From assembly GCA_041691815.1 (NCBI GenBank), contig JBEPTZ010000013.1, positions 1-55,473 of the forward strand: a DNA stretch of 55,473 bases. Direction: 5' to 3'. Shown here piece by piece: positions 44,169 through 52,746 of this stretch. A program made the translations under genes and the position numbers. The number at the start of each line of letters is the position of its first letter. Positions within the stretch are counted from its first letter, which is position 1. The notes beneath the pieces are model-generated. The model did no database searches. It saw only the letters and a program-made list of their open reading frames with translations, and was not told the origin of the DNA. The stretch comes from 70-18 sp041691815. GTDB taxonomy: Bacteria; Pseudomonadota; Alphaproteobacteria; Acetobacterales; Acetobacteraceae.

Positions 44169-44987
44169 ATGCGCATGCTGCTGCTTTGCGTCCTGCTCGC
44201 CGGCCTGGTGCAACCGGCGGCGGCACAAACCGCGCTGCAACGCGGGCGCTATCTGGTCACCACCATCGCCGGCTGCGGCAGTTGCCACACGCCGCAAGGG
44301 CCGAACGGCCCGCTGCCCGGCATGGCGCTGGCCGGCAACCAGGTGGTCGACGACAACCCCGCCTTCCGCGCGGTGGCGCCCAACATAACCCCGGACCGCA
44401 CAACCGGCATCGGCGACTGGACCGACGCGCAATTGTTCCGCGCCATCCGCGAAGGCATCCGCCCCGACGGCACGCTGATCGGCCCGCCGATGCCGTTCGA
44501 GTTCTATCGCCGGATGGCGGATGCCGATGTGCACGCCATCGTCGCCTATCTGCGCAGCGTGCCGGCGGTGCACAACGCCTCGGAGAAATCGGTCTACCAT
44601 ATCAAGCTGCCGCCAACCTACGGCCCGCCGGTCGGCGAGATCACCGCGCCGGCGAAATCCGACCTTGTGGCCTATGGCGGCTATCTGGCCGGCCCGGTCG
44701 GCCACTGCCTGGAATGCCATTCGCCGGCGACCGACCACGGCGCCGACCTGTCGCGCGCCGGTCAGGGCGGCATGCAGTTCCGCGGCCCCTGGGGGGTGTC
44801 GGTGGCGGCCGATATCACCGCCAGAGAACTCGGTGGGTGGAACGATGCGGAAATCGAACATGCGATCCGCGGCGGCATCGCCCGCGACGGCCGTAAGTTG
44901 ATGCCGCCGATGGCATATGCCTATTACGATGGCATCGCACCGGACGACATGGCGGCGCTGATCGCCTACCTCCGGACGCTGCATTAG
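44169..44987 (+). CDS. dihaem c-type cytochrome
   Basis: 272 residues. Signal peptide MRMLLLCVLLAGLVQPAAAQ, then two cytochrome c folds with haem sites C36-GSC39-H40 and C180-LEC183-H184; axial Met candidates lie in GPPMPFEF and LMPPMAYAYY. It resembles the small cytochrome subunits that accept electrons from periplasmic dehydrogenases. GGGGGAAACAACATC precedes ATG 44169. No partner dehydrogenase adjoins; the gene is divergent from motB. Confidence 0.92.
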   Translation: MRMLLLCVLLAGLVQPAAAQTALQRGRYLVTTIAGCGSCHTPQGPNGPLPGMALAGNQVVDDNPAFRAVAPNITPDRTTGIGDWTDAQLFRAIREGIRPDGTLIGPPMPFEFYRRMADADVHAIVAYLRSVPAVHNASEKSVYHIKLPPTYGPPVGEITAPAKSDLVAYGGYLAGPVGHCLECHSPATDHGADLSRAGQGGMQFRGPWGVSVAADITARELGGWNDAEIEHAIRGGIARDGRKLMPPMAYAYYDGIAPDDMAALIAYLRTLH

Positions 44988-45020
44988 CCGTGCGGTTTTT
45001 GCCGAATCCGCGCATGTTCT

Positions 45021-45047
45021 GCGCCAGTGCATTCGAATGCACGGCGC
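45021..45047. promoter_or_regulatory. palindrome upstream of ffh
   Basis: GTGCATTC-GAATGCAC (45027-45042) is a perfect 16-bp palindrome, extended by GCGCC / GGCGC outside it with one unpaired A. It lies 34 nt past the cytochrome stop and 29 nt before the proposed ffh -35. Operator or terminator; not decidable. A one-mismatch copy of the 16-mer occurs at 10280-10295. Confidence 0.5.
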
Positions 45048-45075
45048 CTGATCTGGCCGCGGATTCGCGCTCCGG

Positions 45076-45104
45076 TTGACTTCCCGGCGCCACGCCGCCA
45101 TACA
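45076..45104 (+). promoter_or_regulatory. sigma-70-like promoter of the ffh-rpsP block
   Basis: TTGACT (45076-45081), 17-bp spacer, CATACA (45099-45104), 72 nt before the ffh GTG. Confidence 0.55.
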
Positions 45105-45175
45105 GCGCGCATCTGTCCCGTCGCCTCGCGAGTGTTCGCGCAGCGACGTGATTTGTGTTGAAGTCGGAGTGATAC

Positions 45176-46543
45176 GTGTTCGAGGCGCTTTCCAGCAAGC
45201 TTTCCGGGGTGTTCGACAAGCTGCGCAGCCGCGGCGCGCTGAACGAAACCGACGTGATGGAAGCGCTGCGCGAAGTGCGGCTGGCGCTGCTGGATGCCGA
45301 CGTGGCGCTGCCGGCGGTACGCGATTTCATCACCAAGGTGCGCGACCGCGCGATCGGCCAGGAGGTGATCGGCTCGGTCTCGCCCGGCCAGCAGGTGGTC
45401 AAGATCGTCAACGACGTGATGGTCGAGGCGCTCGGCGGGGCTGGTGCGGAACCGTTGAATTTCAACGCGGTGCCGCCGGTGCCGGTGCTGATGGTGGGGC
45501 TGCAGGGCTCCGGCAAGACCACCACCTGCGGCAAGCTGGCGCTGCGGCTGGCCAGGCGCGACCGCAAGAAGGTGCTGCTGGCCAGCCTGGACACCCAGCG
45601 CCCCGCCGCGCAGTTGCAGTTGCAGCAACTGGCGCAGCAGGCCGGGGTTGCCAGCCTGCCGATCATCGCCGGCCAGACGCCGTTGCAGATCGCCGCGCGG
45701 GCGATGGAGACCGGGCGGCGCGAGGTCTACGACGTCGTTATCCTGGATACCGCTGGCCGGCTGTCGATCGACGAGGCGCTGATGGAGGAGGTGCGGCAGA
45801 TCCGCGCCGCCACCAACCCGGCCGAAACACTGCTGGTGGTCGACGCGATGACCGGCCAGGATGCGGTGAATACTGCCAAGGCTTTCAACGATGTACTGGG
45901 TATCACCGGCATCGTGATGACCCGGATGGACGGCGATGCGCGCGGTGGCGCGGCGCTTTCCATGCGCTCAATCACCGGTGCGCCGATCAAGCTGACCGGC
46001 ACCGGCGAGAAGCTGGACGCGCTGGAGGATTTCCATCCCGAGCGGGTGGCCGGGCGCATCCTCGGCATGGGCGACGTGGTCGGGCTGGTCGAGAAGGCCA
46101 GCGAGGTCATCGACCAGGAAGAGGCCGAGAAACTCGCCCGCAAGATGGCGAAGGGCACCTTCGACCTGCAGGATTTTGCCAATCAACTCAAGCAGATCAC
46201 CAAGATGGGCAGCATCTCGTCGATCATCGGCATGCTGCCCGGCGCCGGCAAGCTGAAGGCGCAGCTGGGCGACGACAAGATCGACCCGAAGATGATCGGC
46301 CGGCAGACCGCGATCATCTCCTCGATGACCATGAAAGAGCGCCGCACGCCTGATATCATCAAGGCGAGCCGCAAGAAGCGCATCGCCGCCGGCGCCGGGG
46401 TGACGGTGCAGGACGTGAACCGGCTGCTGAAGCAGTTCGACGATATGTCGACGATGATGAAGCGGATGACCAAGCTGGGCAAGAAGGGCCTGATGCGTCA
46501 GGGCATCGGCGCGCTGATGCCGCAAGGCCGAAGGCCCTACTGA
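45176..46543 (+). CDS. ffh: signal recognition particle protein Ffh
   Basis: 455 residues from GTG 45176 (GGAG upstream). N domain, G domain with GLQGSGKTTTCGKLALRL near 102, LASLDTQRPAAQ, LDTAGRLSIDEAL and TRMDGDARGGAALS (usual form TKLDGDARGG), then a methionine-rich M domain (KMGSISSIIGMLPGAGKL, FDDMSTMMKRMTKLGKK) ending MRQGIGALMPQGRRPY. With 4.5S RNA it binds signal sequences and delivers ribosomes to FtsY. First gene of the translation block. Confidence 0.97.
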   Translation: MFEALSSKLSGVFDKLRSRGALNETDVMEALREVRLALLDADVALPAVRDFITKVRDRAIGQEVIGSVSPGQQVVKIVNDVMVEALGGAGAEPLNFNAVPPVPVLMVGLQGSGKTTTCGKLALRLARRDRKKVLLASLDTQRPAAQLQLQQLAQQAGVASLPIIAGQTPLQIAARAMETGRREVYDVVILDTAGRLSIDEALMEEVRQIRAATNPAETLLVVDAMTGQDAVNTAKAFNDVLGITGIVMTRMDGDARGGAALSMRSITGAPIKLTGTGEKLDALEDFHPERVAGRILGMGDVVGLVEKASEVIDQEEAEKLARKMAKGTFDLQDFANQLKQITKMGSISSIIGMLPGAGKLKAQLGDDKIDPKMIGRQTAIISSMTMKERRTPDIIKASRKKRIAAGAGVTVQDVNRLLKQFDDMSTMMKRMTKLGKKGLMRQGIGALMPQGRRPY

Positions 46544-46612
46544 CACGAACGCCGCAGACCTTACTGTAGAAATCGCCTTTACTTTCAAACGACTGAACGG
46601 AGCATACCACCG

Positions 46613-46951
46613 ATGGGCCTCAAGATTCGCCTCGCCCGCGCCGGCGCCAAGAAGCGCCCCTATTACCACATCGTGGTGGCCGACAGCCGCAGCCCTCGCG
46701 ATGGCCGCTTCATCGAGAAGGTGGGCAGCTACAACCCGATGCTGCCGGCCGAGCACGACGAGCGCGTGCGGCTGCAGAGCGAGCGCATCACCCACTGGCT
46801 GAGCCACGGCGCCATCGCCACCGACCGCGTCGCCCGCTTCCTCGGCCAGGCCGGGCTGATCCCGATGCCGGCATGGAACGAGCAACCGCAGCAGTCGGCG
46901 CCGAAGAAGAAGGCGCAGGAGCGCGCCAAGGCCGCGGCCGCCGCGGCCTGA
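46613..46951 (+). CDS. rpsP: 30S ribosomal protein S16
   Basis: 112 residues: MGLKIRLARAGAKKRPYYHI, VVADSRSPRDGRFIEKVGSY and NPMLPAEHDERV are canonical. The C-terminal 30 residues are a Lys/Ala-rich extension (PKKKAQERAKAAAAAA) common in alphaproteobacteria. 69 bp after ffh. Confidence 0.98.
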   Translation: MGLKIRLARAGAKKRPYYHIVVADSRSPRDGRFIEKVGSYNPMLPAEHDERVRLQSERITHWLSHGAIATDRVARFLGQAGLIPMPAWNEQPQQSAPKKKAQERAKAAAAAA

Positions 46952-46971
46952 GTCCACAAGGAAACTGAATC

Positions 46972-47496
46972 GTGCCGGATGCGCTGGTGCTGATGGGGGT
47001 GATCGGGCGGCCGCATGGCGTGCGGGGGCTGGCGCATGTGCGCAGCTACACCGCCGACCCTGCCGACCTGCCCGGCTACGGCCCGTTCAGTGACGGGCGC
47101 GGCCGGCGGTTCGCCTTGCGCTGGGTCTCCGAAGGTGTTGCCGCGATCACCGAACTTGTCGAAGGCGGCAAGCAGCCGGTGGCCGACCGCAACGCCGCCG
47201 AGCGGCTGGTGAACACCAGGCTGTTCGTCGCGCGCGCGCAGTTGCCGGCAACCGGGGAGGACGAGTTCTACCTGTCCGATCTGGTCGGGCTGGAGGCGGT
47301 GGACGCCGAGGGTGCGGCGCTCGGGCTGGTGGCGGCGGTGCATGACTACGGCGCCGGGACCAGCCTGGAGATCGGCCCGCTGCTGGTGCCGTTCACCCGC
47401 GCCTGCGTGCCGGTGGTGGATATCGCCGCCGGTCGGCTGACCGTGCTGCCGCCGGCCGAGGTGGTGGTGGCGCCGGATGCGGAGCTTCAGCGATGA
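46972..47496 (+). CDS. rimM: ribosome maturation factor RimM
   Basis: 174 residues from GTG 46972 with AAGGAAAC upstream. N-terminal MGVIGRPHGVRGLAHVRSY and the PRC-barrel half starting EDEFYLSDLVGLEAVDAEG. Assists maturation of the 30S head around S19. Stop overlaps trmD by ATGA. Confidence 0.96.
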   Translation: MPDALVLMGVIGRPHGVRGLAHVRSYTADPADLPGYGPFSDGRGRRFALRWVSEGVAAITELVEGGKQPVADRNAAERLVNTRLFVARAQLPATGEDEFYLSDLVGLEAVDAEGAALGLVAAVHDYGAGTSLEIGPLLVPFTRACVPVVDIAAGRLTVLPPAEVVVAPDAELQR

Positions 47497-48224
47497 GCTG
47501 GCGCGGCGGCGTGTTGACGCTGTTTCCCGAGATGTTCCCGGGGCCGCTGGGCCAGTCGCTGGCCGGGCGAGCATTGGAACGCGGGCTGTGGGCATTGGAA
47601 TCGCGCGATATCCGTGATTTCGCCACCGACCGGCATCGCAGCGTCGACGACACGCCGTTCGGCGGCGGCGCCGGCATGGTGATGCGGCCGGATGTGCTGG
47701 ACGCGGCACTGGCCTCGATGGCCGATGATCGCCCGGCGATCTACCTGACCCCGCGCGGCCGGCCACTGACCCAGGCACGGGTGCGCAGCCTGGCGGCCGG
47801 GCCCGGCGTGGTGCTGCTGTGCGGGCGCTACGAGGGAATCGACCAGCGGGTGATCGAGCATCGCGCGCTGGAGGAGATCAGCGTCGGCGACTACGTGCTC
47901 TCTGGTGGCGAGCCGGCGGCGCTGCTGCTGCTGGATGCCTGCATCCGCCTGCTGCCGGGCGTGATGGGGGCGGCGGCCAGCGCCGAGGAAGAGAGTTTCG
48001 CCGCCGATCTGCTGGAATATCCGCATTACACCCGCCCGGCCGAATGGAACGGCATGGCGGTGCCCGAGGTGCTGCTGTCCGGCCACCACCAGGCGGTGGC
48101 CGAGTGGCGGCATGCCCAGGCCGAACGCGCCACCCGCGAACGCCGCCCCGATCTGTGGGCGGCCAGACGCGGCGAACCAGGATTGCGCCACGGGTCGGTT
48201 GCCGCCGCCCCCGCCGCGCCGTAA
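47493..48224 (+). CDS. trmD: tRNA (guanine37-N1)-methyltransferase TrmD
   Basis: 243 residues, SPOUT trefoil-knot enzyme. LTLFPEMFPGPLGQSLAGRA, TPFGGGAGMVMRPDVL, LLCGRYEGIDQRVIE and the knot strand SVGDYVLSGGEPAAL are all present. It makes m1G37 in tRNAs to prevent frameshifting. Coupled to rimM (ATGA) and 27 bp ahead of rplS. Confidence 0.97.
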   Translation: MSWRGGVLTLFPEMFPGPLGQSLAGRALERGLWALESRDIRDFATDRHRSVDDTPFGGGAGMVMRPDVLDAALASMADDRPAIYLTPRGRPLTQARVRSLAAGPGVVLLCGRYEGIDQRVIEHRALEEISVGDYVLSGGEPAALLLLDACIRLLPGVMGAAASAEEESFAADLLEYPHYTRPAEWNGMAVPEVLLSGHHQAVAEWRHAQAERATRERRPDLWAARRGEPGLRHGSVAAAPAAP

Positions 48225-48251
48225 ATAAACCGAGACAAGAGGACCAACCCG

Positions 48252-48626
48252 ATGAACATCATCCAGCAATACGAGGCCGAGCAGATCGCCCGCCTCACCG
48301 CCGACCGGGCGGTGCCCTCCTTCATCCCCGGCGACACGCTGCGCGTGGCGGTGAAGGTGGTGGAAGGCGAGCGCACCCGCGTGCAGAACTTCGAGGGCGT
48401 GTGCATCGCCCGCTCCAACAAGGGGCTCAACAGCAACTTCACCGTGCGCAAGATCAGCTACGGCGAAGGCGTGGAGCGGGTGTTCGCACTGTATGCGCCG
48501 ACCATCGCCGAGATCGCCGTGGTGCGCCGCGGCGACGTGCGCCGGGCGAAGCTGTATTACCTGCGCGGCCGCAGCGGCAAGTCCGCCCGCATTGCCGAGC
48601 GGGCGCGTGAGGTGGTGGCAGAGTAA
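48252..48626 (+). CDS. rplS: 50S ribosomal protein L19
   Basis: 124 residues: FIPGDTLRVAVKVVEGERTR, VQNFEGVCIARSNKGLNSNF, TVRKISYGEGVERVF and RRAKLYYLRGRSGKSARI. AGAGGACC precedes ATG 48252. Its stop is followed 8 nt later by the hairpin element, copy C. Confidence 0.98.
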   Translation: MNIIQQYEAEQIARLTADRAVPSFIPGDTLRVAVKVVEGERTRVQNFEGVCIARSNKGLNSNFTVRKISYGEGVERVFALYAPTIAEIAVVRRGDVRRAKLYYLRGRSGKSARIAERAREVVAE

Positions 48627-48775
48627 GGAAGCAGTTCTTTTTTTGAAAAAAAGAACCAAAAAACTTTTTATCCGCCTTGCAACAGTCGAGGTGTGGAGAC
48701 GCCGGAGTCTCCAAAACGGATGAAAAGTTTTTTTGCTTCTTTTTGTTCACAAAAAGAAGGCCTTCCTTGCCTTAA
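48627..48775 (+). repeat. dispersed intergenic hairpin element, copy C (complete)
   Basis: Same modules as copy B: hairpin 1 GTTCTTTTTTT/AAAAAAAGAAC (48634-48656), AAAAAACTTTTTATCCGCCT, a perfect GGAGAC...GTCTCC dyad, GGATGAAAAGTTTTTTTG, hairpin 2 CTTCTTTTTG-TTCA-CAAAAAGAAG (48736-48759), then GCCTTCCTTGCC. It fills the rplS-leuC gap; hairpin 2 ends 36 nt before the leuC ATG. Confidence 0.85.
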
Positions 48776-48795
48776 CTGAAAGAAGGAAAAACGCA

Positions 48796-50208
48796 ATGGC
48801 CGTGGAAAACCCGAAGACGTTGTTCGACAAGGTATGGGATGCCCATGTCGTCGATCGCCTTCCGGACGGCACATGCGTTCTCTACATCGACCGCCATCTC
48901 GTGCATGAGGTTACCAGCCCGCAGGCGTTTGAGGGGCTGAAGCTGGCCGGGCGGCGGGTGCGTCGGCCGGAGGCGACGATTGCGGTGGTGGACCACAACA
49001 TCGCCACCTCCGATCGCAGCCAGGGCATCAAGGAGGAGGACAGCCGCATCCAGGTGGAGACGCTGGAGCGGAATGTCGCCGAGTTCGGGGTGCCGTATTT
49101 CCCGATCATGAGCCCGCAGCAGGGCATTGTGCATATCATCGGCCCGGAGCAGGGGATTTCGCTGCCGGGCATGACGATCGTGTGCGGTGACAGCCATACC
49201 TCGACGCATGGCGCGATGGGGTCGCTGGCGTTCGGCATCGGCACCTCCGAGGTGGAGCATGTGCTGGCCACCCAGACACTGCTGCAACGGCCGGCAAAGA
49301 ACATGCTGGTGCGGGTGGACGGCAAGCTGCCGCCCGGGGTGACGGCGAAGGACATGGTGCTGGCGATCATCGGCAAGATCGGCACCGCCGGCGGCACCGG
49401 GCATGTGATCGAATTCGCCGGCGAGGCGATGCGGGCGCTGGACATGGCCGGGCGGATGACGGTGTGCAACATGTCGATCGAGGCGGGTGCCAGGGCCGGA
49501 ATGATCGCGCCGGACGAGACCACGTTCGAGTATGTGCGCGGCAAGCCGTTCGCGCCGAAGGGCGAGGCGCTGGACCGGGCGATCGCCTGGTGGAAGACGC
49601 TGCCGAGCGACGCGGGCGCGGTGTACGACAAGACCGTCGTGCTTGACGCTGCCGAGATCACTCCGATGGTGACCTGGGGCACCAACCCCGAGGCGGTGGT
49701 GCCGGTGACCGGCACCGTGCCGGACCCGGCCAACGAGCCGGACGAGGCCAAGCGCGAGCAGTTGGCGCGCATGGTGGAATACATGGCGCTGACGCCGGGG
49801 CAGAAGCTGACCGACCTCAAGATCGACGTGGTGTTCATCGGCTCCTGCACCAACGGGCGGATTGAGGACATGCGTGCCGCCGCGGCGGTGGCCAAGGGCC
49901 GGCACGTGGCGGCCGGAACGCGGGCGCTGGTGGTGCCGGGGTCCGGCATCGTGAAGCTGCAGGCGGAGGCCGAGGGGCTGGATCGGGTGTTCCTGGAGGC
50001 CGGCTTCGAGTGGCGGGAACCGGGCTGCTCAATGTGCCTGGGCATGAACCCGGATAAGCTGACGCCGGGGCAGCGTTGCGCCAGCACCTCGAACCGCAAT
50101 TTCGAGGGGCGGCAGGGGCCGGGCGGGCGGACGCATCTGCTGTCGCCGGCGATGGCGGCGGCGGCAGCGGTGACCGGGCGGATTACCGATGTGAGGGAGC
50201 TGGGCTGA
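48796..50208 (+). CDS. leuC: 3-isopropylmalate dehydratase large subunit
   Basis: 470 residues. 4Fe-4S ligands in VVFIGSCTNGRIED and GCSMCLGMNPD, plus VCGDSHTSTHGAMGSLAFGI and GTSEVEHVLATQTL. Isomerises 2- to 3-isopropylmalate in leucine synthesis with LeuD. ATG 48796 with AAGGAAAA upstream; the frame extends upstream into the repeat and that part is not used. Stop shares a base with leuD start (TGATG). Confidence 0.98.
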   Translation: MAVENPKTLFDKVWDAHVVDRLPDGTCVLYIDRHLVHEVTSPQAFEGLKLAGRRVRRPEATIAVVDHNIATSDRSQGIKEEDSRIQVETLERNVAEFGVPYFPIMSPQQGIVHIIGPEQGISLPGMTIVCGDSHTSTHGAMGSLAFGIGTSEVEHVLATQTLLQRPAKNMLVRVDGKLPPGVTAKDMVLAIIGKIGTAGGTGHVIEFAGEAMRALDMAGRMTVCNMSIEAGARAGMIAPDETTFEYVRGKPFAPKGEALDRAIAWWKTLPSDAGAVYDKTVVLDAAEITPMVTWGTNPEAVVPVTGTVPDPANEPDEAKREQLARMVEYMALTPGQKLTDLKIDVVFIGSCTNGRIEDMRAAAAVAKGRHVAAGTRALVVPGSGIVKLQAEAEGLDRVFLEAGFEWREPGCSMCLGMNPDKLTPGQRCASTSNRNFEGRQGPGGRTHLLSPAMAAAAAVTGRITDVRELG

Positions 50209-50831
50209 TGGACAAGTTCACCACGCTCACCGGCGTCGCGGCGCCGTTGCCGATTGCCAATGTGGATACCGACAAGATCATCCCGGCGCGGTTCCTGAAA
50301 ACGATCAAGCGCACCGGGCTTGGCGTGCATCTGTTCGATACGCTGCGCTATGACGCAGAGGGCCGCGAGCGACCGGATTTCGTGCTGAATCAGCCGCAGT
50401 ACCGCCGCGCGGAGATTCTCATCGCGCATGAGAATTTCGGCTGCGGCTCGTCGCGCGAGCATGCGCCGTGGGCGTTGCTGGATTTCGGGATTCGCTGCGT
50501 GATTGCGCCGGATTTCGCCGATATTTTCCACAACAACACGTTCAAAAACGGCATCCTGCCGATCCGGCTGCCGCGCGCGGTGTGCGACCAGTTGATGGAG
50601 GATGCGCGGCAGGGCGACAATGCGCGCATTACCGTCGACCTGGCCGAGCAGGTGGTGGTGCGGCCGAACGGCGAGCGCATCCATTTCGAGATCGATGCCT
50701 TCCGCAAGCATCTGCTGCTGAACGGGCTGGATGACATTGGCCAGACGTTGCAGCATGCGCCGGCGATCGACGCCTATGAGGCAAAGCGTCAGACTGAAAA
50801 ATCGTGGATGCCGGAAATCGCAGTCGGATAA
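50208..50831 (+). CDS. leuD: 3-isopropylmalate dehydratase small subunit
   Basis: 207 residues. PIANVDTDKIIPARFLKTIK and the substrate loop NFGCGSSREHAPWALLDFGI, followed by FADIFHNNTFKNGILPI. Swivelling domain of the isomerase; partner of LeuC, coupled by a 1-nt overlap. Confidence 0.97.
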   Translation: MDKFTTLTGVAAPLPIANVDTDKIIPARFLKTIKRTGLGVHLFDTLRYDAEGRERPDFVLNQPQYRRAEILIAHENFGCGSSREHAPWALLDFGIRCVIAPDFADIFHNNTFKNGILPIRLPRAVCDQLMEDARQGDNARITVDLAEQVVVRPNGERIHFEIDAFRKHLLLNGLDDIGQTLQHAPAIDAYEAKRQTEKSWMPEIAVG

Positions 50832-50842
50832 CGCTGGCGCTT

Positions 50843-50895
50843 AATGGATGAGGTTTTTTGCTTCTTTTTTGCAAAAAAGAAGGCCTTCCTTCCGC
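50843..50895 (+). repeat. dispersed hairpin element, copy D (hairpin 2 module only)
   Basis: AATGGATGAGGTTTTTTG, then a perfect 22-bp palindrome with 11-bp arms (CTTCTTTTTTG, 50861-50882), then GCCTTCCTTCCG. It lies in the leuD-leuB gap and ends 29 nt before the leuB ATG, the same position relative to the start codon as in copies B and C. Confidence 0.8.
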
Positions 50896-50911
50896 TCATC
50901 GAGAGGCACAG

Positions 50912-52024
50912 ATGGCCGCCAACAAGAAGCTGCTGGTTCTTCCGGGCGACGGCGTGGGGCCGGAGGTGATGCGCGAAGTGATCGGTGTGATCGACTGGAT
51001 GGACCGCAAGCGGCGGGTCAGTTTCGACATCGACCAGGATGTGGTGGGCGGGGCGGCGCTCGATGCGCATGGCGTGGCGATTACGCCGGCCACGGTGGCG
51101 CGGGCCAAGGAGGCCGATGCGGTGCTGTTCGGCTCGGTGGGTGGGCCGAAATGGGACAAGCTCGGGTTCGACAAGCGGCCGGAAATCTCGATCCTGACGC
51201 TGCGGCGGGAGCTGGGGCTGTTCGCCAATCTGCGCCCGGCGATCGTGCTGGACCCGCTGGTGGATGCCTCGACGCTGAAGGCCGAGGTGGTGCGCGGGCT
51301 GGACATCATGATCGTGCGGGAGAGCACCGGCGGCATCTATTTCGGCGAGCCGCGCGGGGTGGAAGACCTGCCGGGCGGCGGCAAGCGGGGGTTCAATACC
51401 GAAGTCTACACCACGCCGGAGATCGAGCGGGTGGCGCGGGTGGCGTTCGACCTGGCACGCAAGCGGAAGAACCGGGTGTGCAGCGTCGAGAAGGCCAACG
51501 TGATGGAGAGCGGGCTGCTGTGGCGGCAGACCGTGGCGGCGCTGCACAAGGCGGAGTATGCCGATGTGGAGTTGTCGCACATGTATGCCGACAACTGCGC
51601 GATGCAGATGGTGCGCAACCCGCGGCAGTTCGACGTGATCGTGACGACCAATCTGTTCGGCGATTTGCTGTCCGATCTGGCGTCGATGCTGACCGGCTCG
51701 CTGGGGATGCTGCCGTCGGCGACGCTGGGGGCGCCGGATTCGTCGGGGCGGCGGCATGCACTGTATGAGCCGATTCACGGCAGTGCCCCGGATATCGCCG
51801 GCAAGGGGATCGTGAACCCGATGGCGCAGATTCTGAGCTTCGCGATGCTGCTGCGCTACTCGTTCGATATGGACGAGGACGCGGTGCTGATCGAGCGCGC
51901 GTGCACCAATGTGCTGGCCAGCGGGCTGCGCACGGCGGACGTGATGGCGCCCGGATGTGCCAAGGTGGGCACCCATGTTATGGGCGAGGCTGTGTTGCGC
52001 GAGATGGACAAGCTGGCCGGCTGA
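50912..52024 (+). CDS. leuB: 3-isopropylmalate dehydrogenase
   Basis: 370 residues. LPGDGVGPEVMREV, GSVGGPKWD, the signature VRESTGGIYFGEPRG, and NLFGDLLSDLASMLTGSLGM and EPIHGSAPDIAGKGIVNPMA. Oxidative decarboxylation of 3-isopropylmalate. ATG 50912 with GAGAGG upstream. Separated from leuD by 80 bp holding copy D of the hairpin element. Confidence 0.98.
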   Translation: MAANKKLLVLPGDGVGPEVMREVIGVIDWMDRKRRVSFDIDQDVVGGAALDAHGVAITPATVARAKEADAVLFGSVGGPKWDKLGFDKRPEISILTLRRELGLFANLRPAIVLDPLVDASTLKAEVVRGLDIMIVRESTGGIYFGEPRGVEDLPGGGKRGFNTEVYTTPEIERVARVAFDLARKRKNRVCSVEKANVMESGLLWRQTVAALHKAEYADVELSHMYADNCAMQMVRNPRQFDVIVTTNLFGDLLSDLASMLTGSLGMLPSATLGAPDSSGRRHALYEPIHGSAPDIAGKGIVNPMAQILSFAMLLRYSFDMDEDAVLIERACTNVLASGLRTADVMAPGCAKVGTHVMGEAVLREMDKLAG

Positions 52025-52073
52025 TATGGACTTGCGGGGGCGCGGTGGTTCGGTTACACCGCCGCTCTCGGTT

Positions 52074-52150
52074 GCGCCCGTAGCTCAATTGGATAGAGCA
52101 CCAGACTACGAATCTGGGGGTTGGAGGTTCGAGTCCTTCCGGGCGCGCCA
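52074..52150 (+). tRNA. tRNA-Arg (anticodon ACG)
   Basis: Acceptor GCGCCCG/CGGGCGC, D-loop TAGCTCAATTGGATAGAGC, anticodon stem CCAGA-CTACGAA-TCTGG with ACG, T-arm GGAGGTTCGAGTCCTTCC, G discriminator and encoded CCA. A(34) should become inosine to read CGU/CGC/CGA. tRNA-Arg genes are common integration sites, and the gene content changes directly downstream. Confidence 0.97.
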
Positions 52151-52198
52151 GACTTTTCAAAGACTTAGAACATAGCGCGTCGCAGGTCTAAGCCTCAC

Positions 52199-52218
52199 GG
52201 GTAACATCTCGGGTAACA
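52199..52218. repeat. GGGTAACA direct repeats next to the tRNA
   Basis: GGGTAACA at 52199-52206 and 52211-52218, 49 nt past the tRNA 3' end. Spaced short direct repeats beside a tRNA can be integrase arm sites; no integrase gene is visible here. Confidence 0.3.
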
Positions 52219-52276
52219 CGGCAAAGCCGGTTGCAGCGCCGGGGTTCCAGGTGCGCGCATCCCCTCCCCTCTCGAC

Positions 52277-52310
52277 AAAGAAAAGCCGCCCCGGAGTGAA
52301 CCGGAGCGGC
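52277..52310 (-). terminator. rho-independent terminator of the minus-strand small-gene operon
   Basis: On the minus strand GCCGCTCCGG-TTCACT-CCGGGGCGGC (10-bp stem, one mismatch) followed directly by TTTTCTTTG. It lies 24 nt past the stop of the proline-rich gene and points out of that operon, toward the tRNA. Confidence 0.8.
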
Positions 52311-52333
52311 CAATGTATCTGCGGCGGTGAGCC

Positions 52334-52471
52334 TCAGTCCGGCGGCAAGGGCCAAGGCTTGGGCGGGAGCGGGGGATAGCCCGGCGGCTCTGGCTCCCGA
52401 GGCGGTGGTGGTGGCGGCGGCTTCCCGCCGATCCGCGAAGGGTTTGGCCAGAGGAAGCTACGAGCCGTCAT
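52334..52471 (-). CDS. small proline-rich hypothetical protein
   Basis: 45 residues from ATG 52471, which overlaps the upstream stop as ATGA. After a short start (MTARSFLWPNPSRIGGK) about half of the residues are proline (PPPPPPPREPEPPGYPPLPP and so on). No membrane helix. Translational coupling to two upstream genes and the terminator 24 nt past its stop argue that it is real. Function unknown; such tails can be phage- or island-derived. Confidence 0.5.
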   Translation of the reverse strand: MTARSFLWPNPSRIGGKPPPPPPPREPEPPGYPPLPPKPWPLPPD

Positions 52472-52746
52472 TTCGCCGGCCCGGCCGCTCGGCTCGCCTC
52501 CCACGCGGCCTCCCACGCGGAGGTAATCTTTGCCGTCGAGGCGCGGAGCGCATGCGCGATCGGATAAAGAGCGCCGCCCTCGATCTCATGGCAGCTTCCG
52601 GCGACGATGGTCAGCAGCTTGTTCAGCCCCTCGATTTCCGTCAGGCCCGTTTCGATCTCGCCGAGAACGCTCCACGGGAACGCGGGCGGGGCGGCCTCGG
52701 GTAGCGCCACCAGGGGGGCAGCGGCGGCCTTGGGCTTACGGGCCAT
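52468..52746 (-). CDS. small hypothetical protein
   Basis: 92 residues, MARKPKAAAAPLVALPEA then PPAFPWSVLGEIETGLTEIE and LNKLLTIVAGSCHEIEGGAL with a helical C-terminus. ATG 52746 shares one base with the upstream stop (TGATG), and its own stop overlaps the next start. Middle gene of a three-gene coupled operon. The EIETGLTEIEGLNKLLTIV pattern is reminiscent of small proteins in alphaproteobacterial prophages; no function assigned. Confidence 0.6.
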   Translation of the reverse strand: MARKPKAAAAPLVALPEAAPPAFPWSVLGEIETGLTEIEGLNKLLTIVAGSCHEIEGGALYPIAHALRASTAKITSAWEAAWEASRAAGPAK

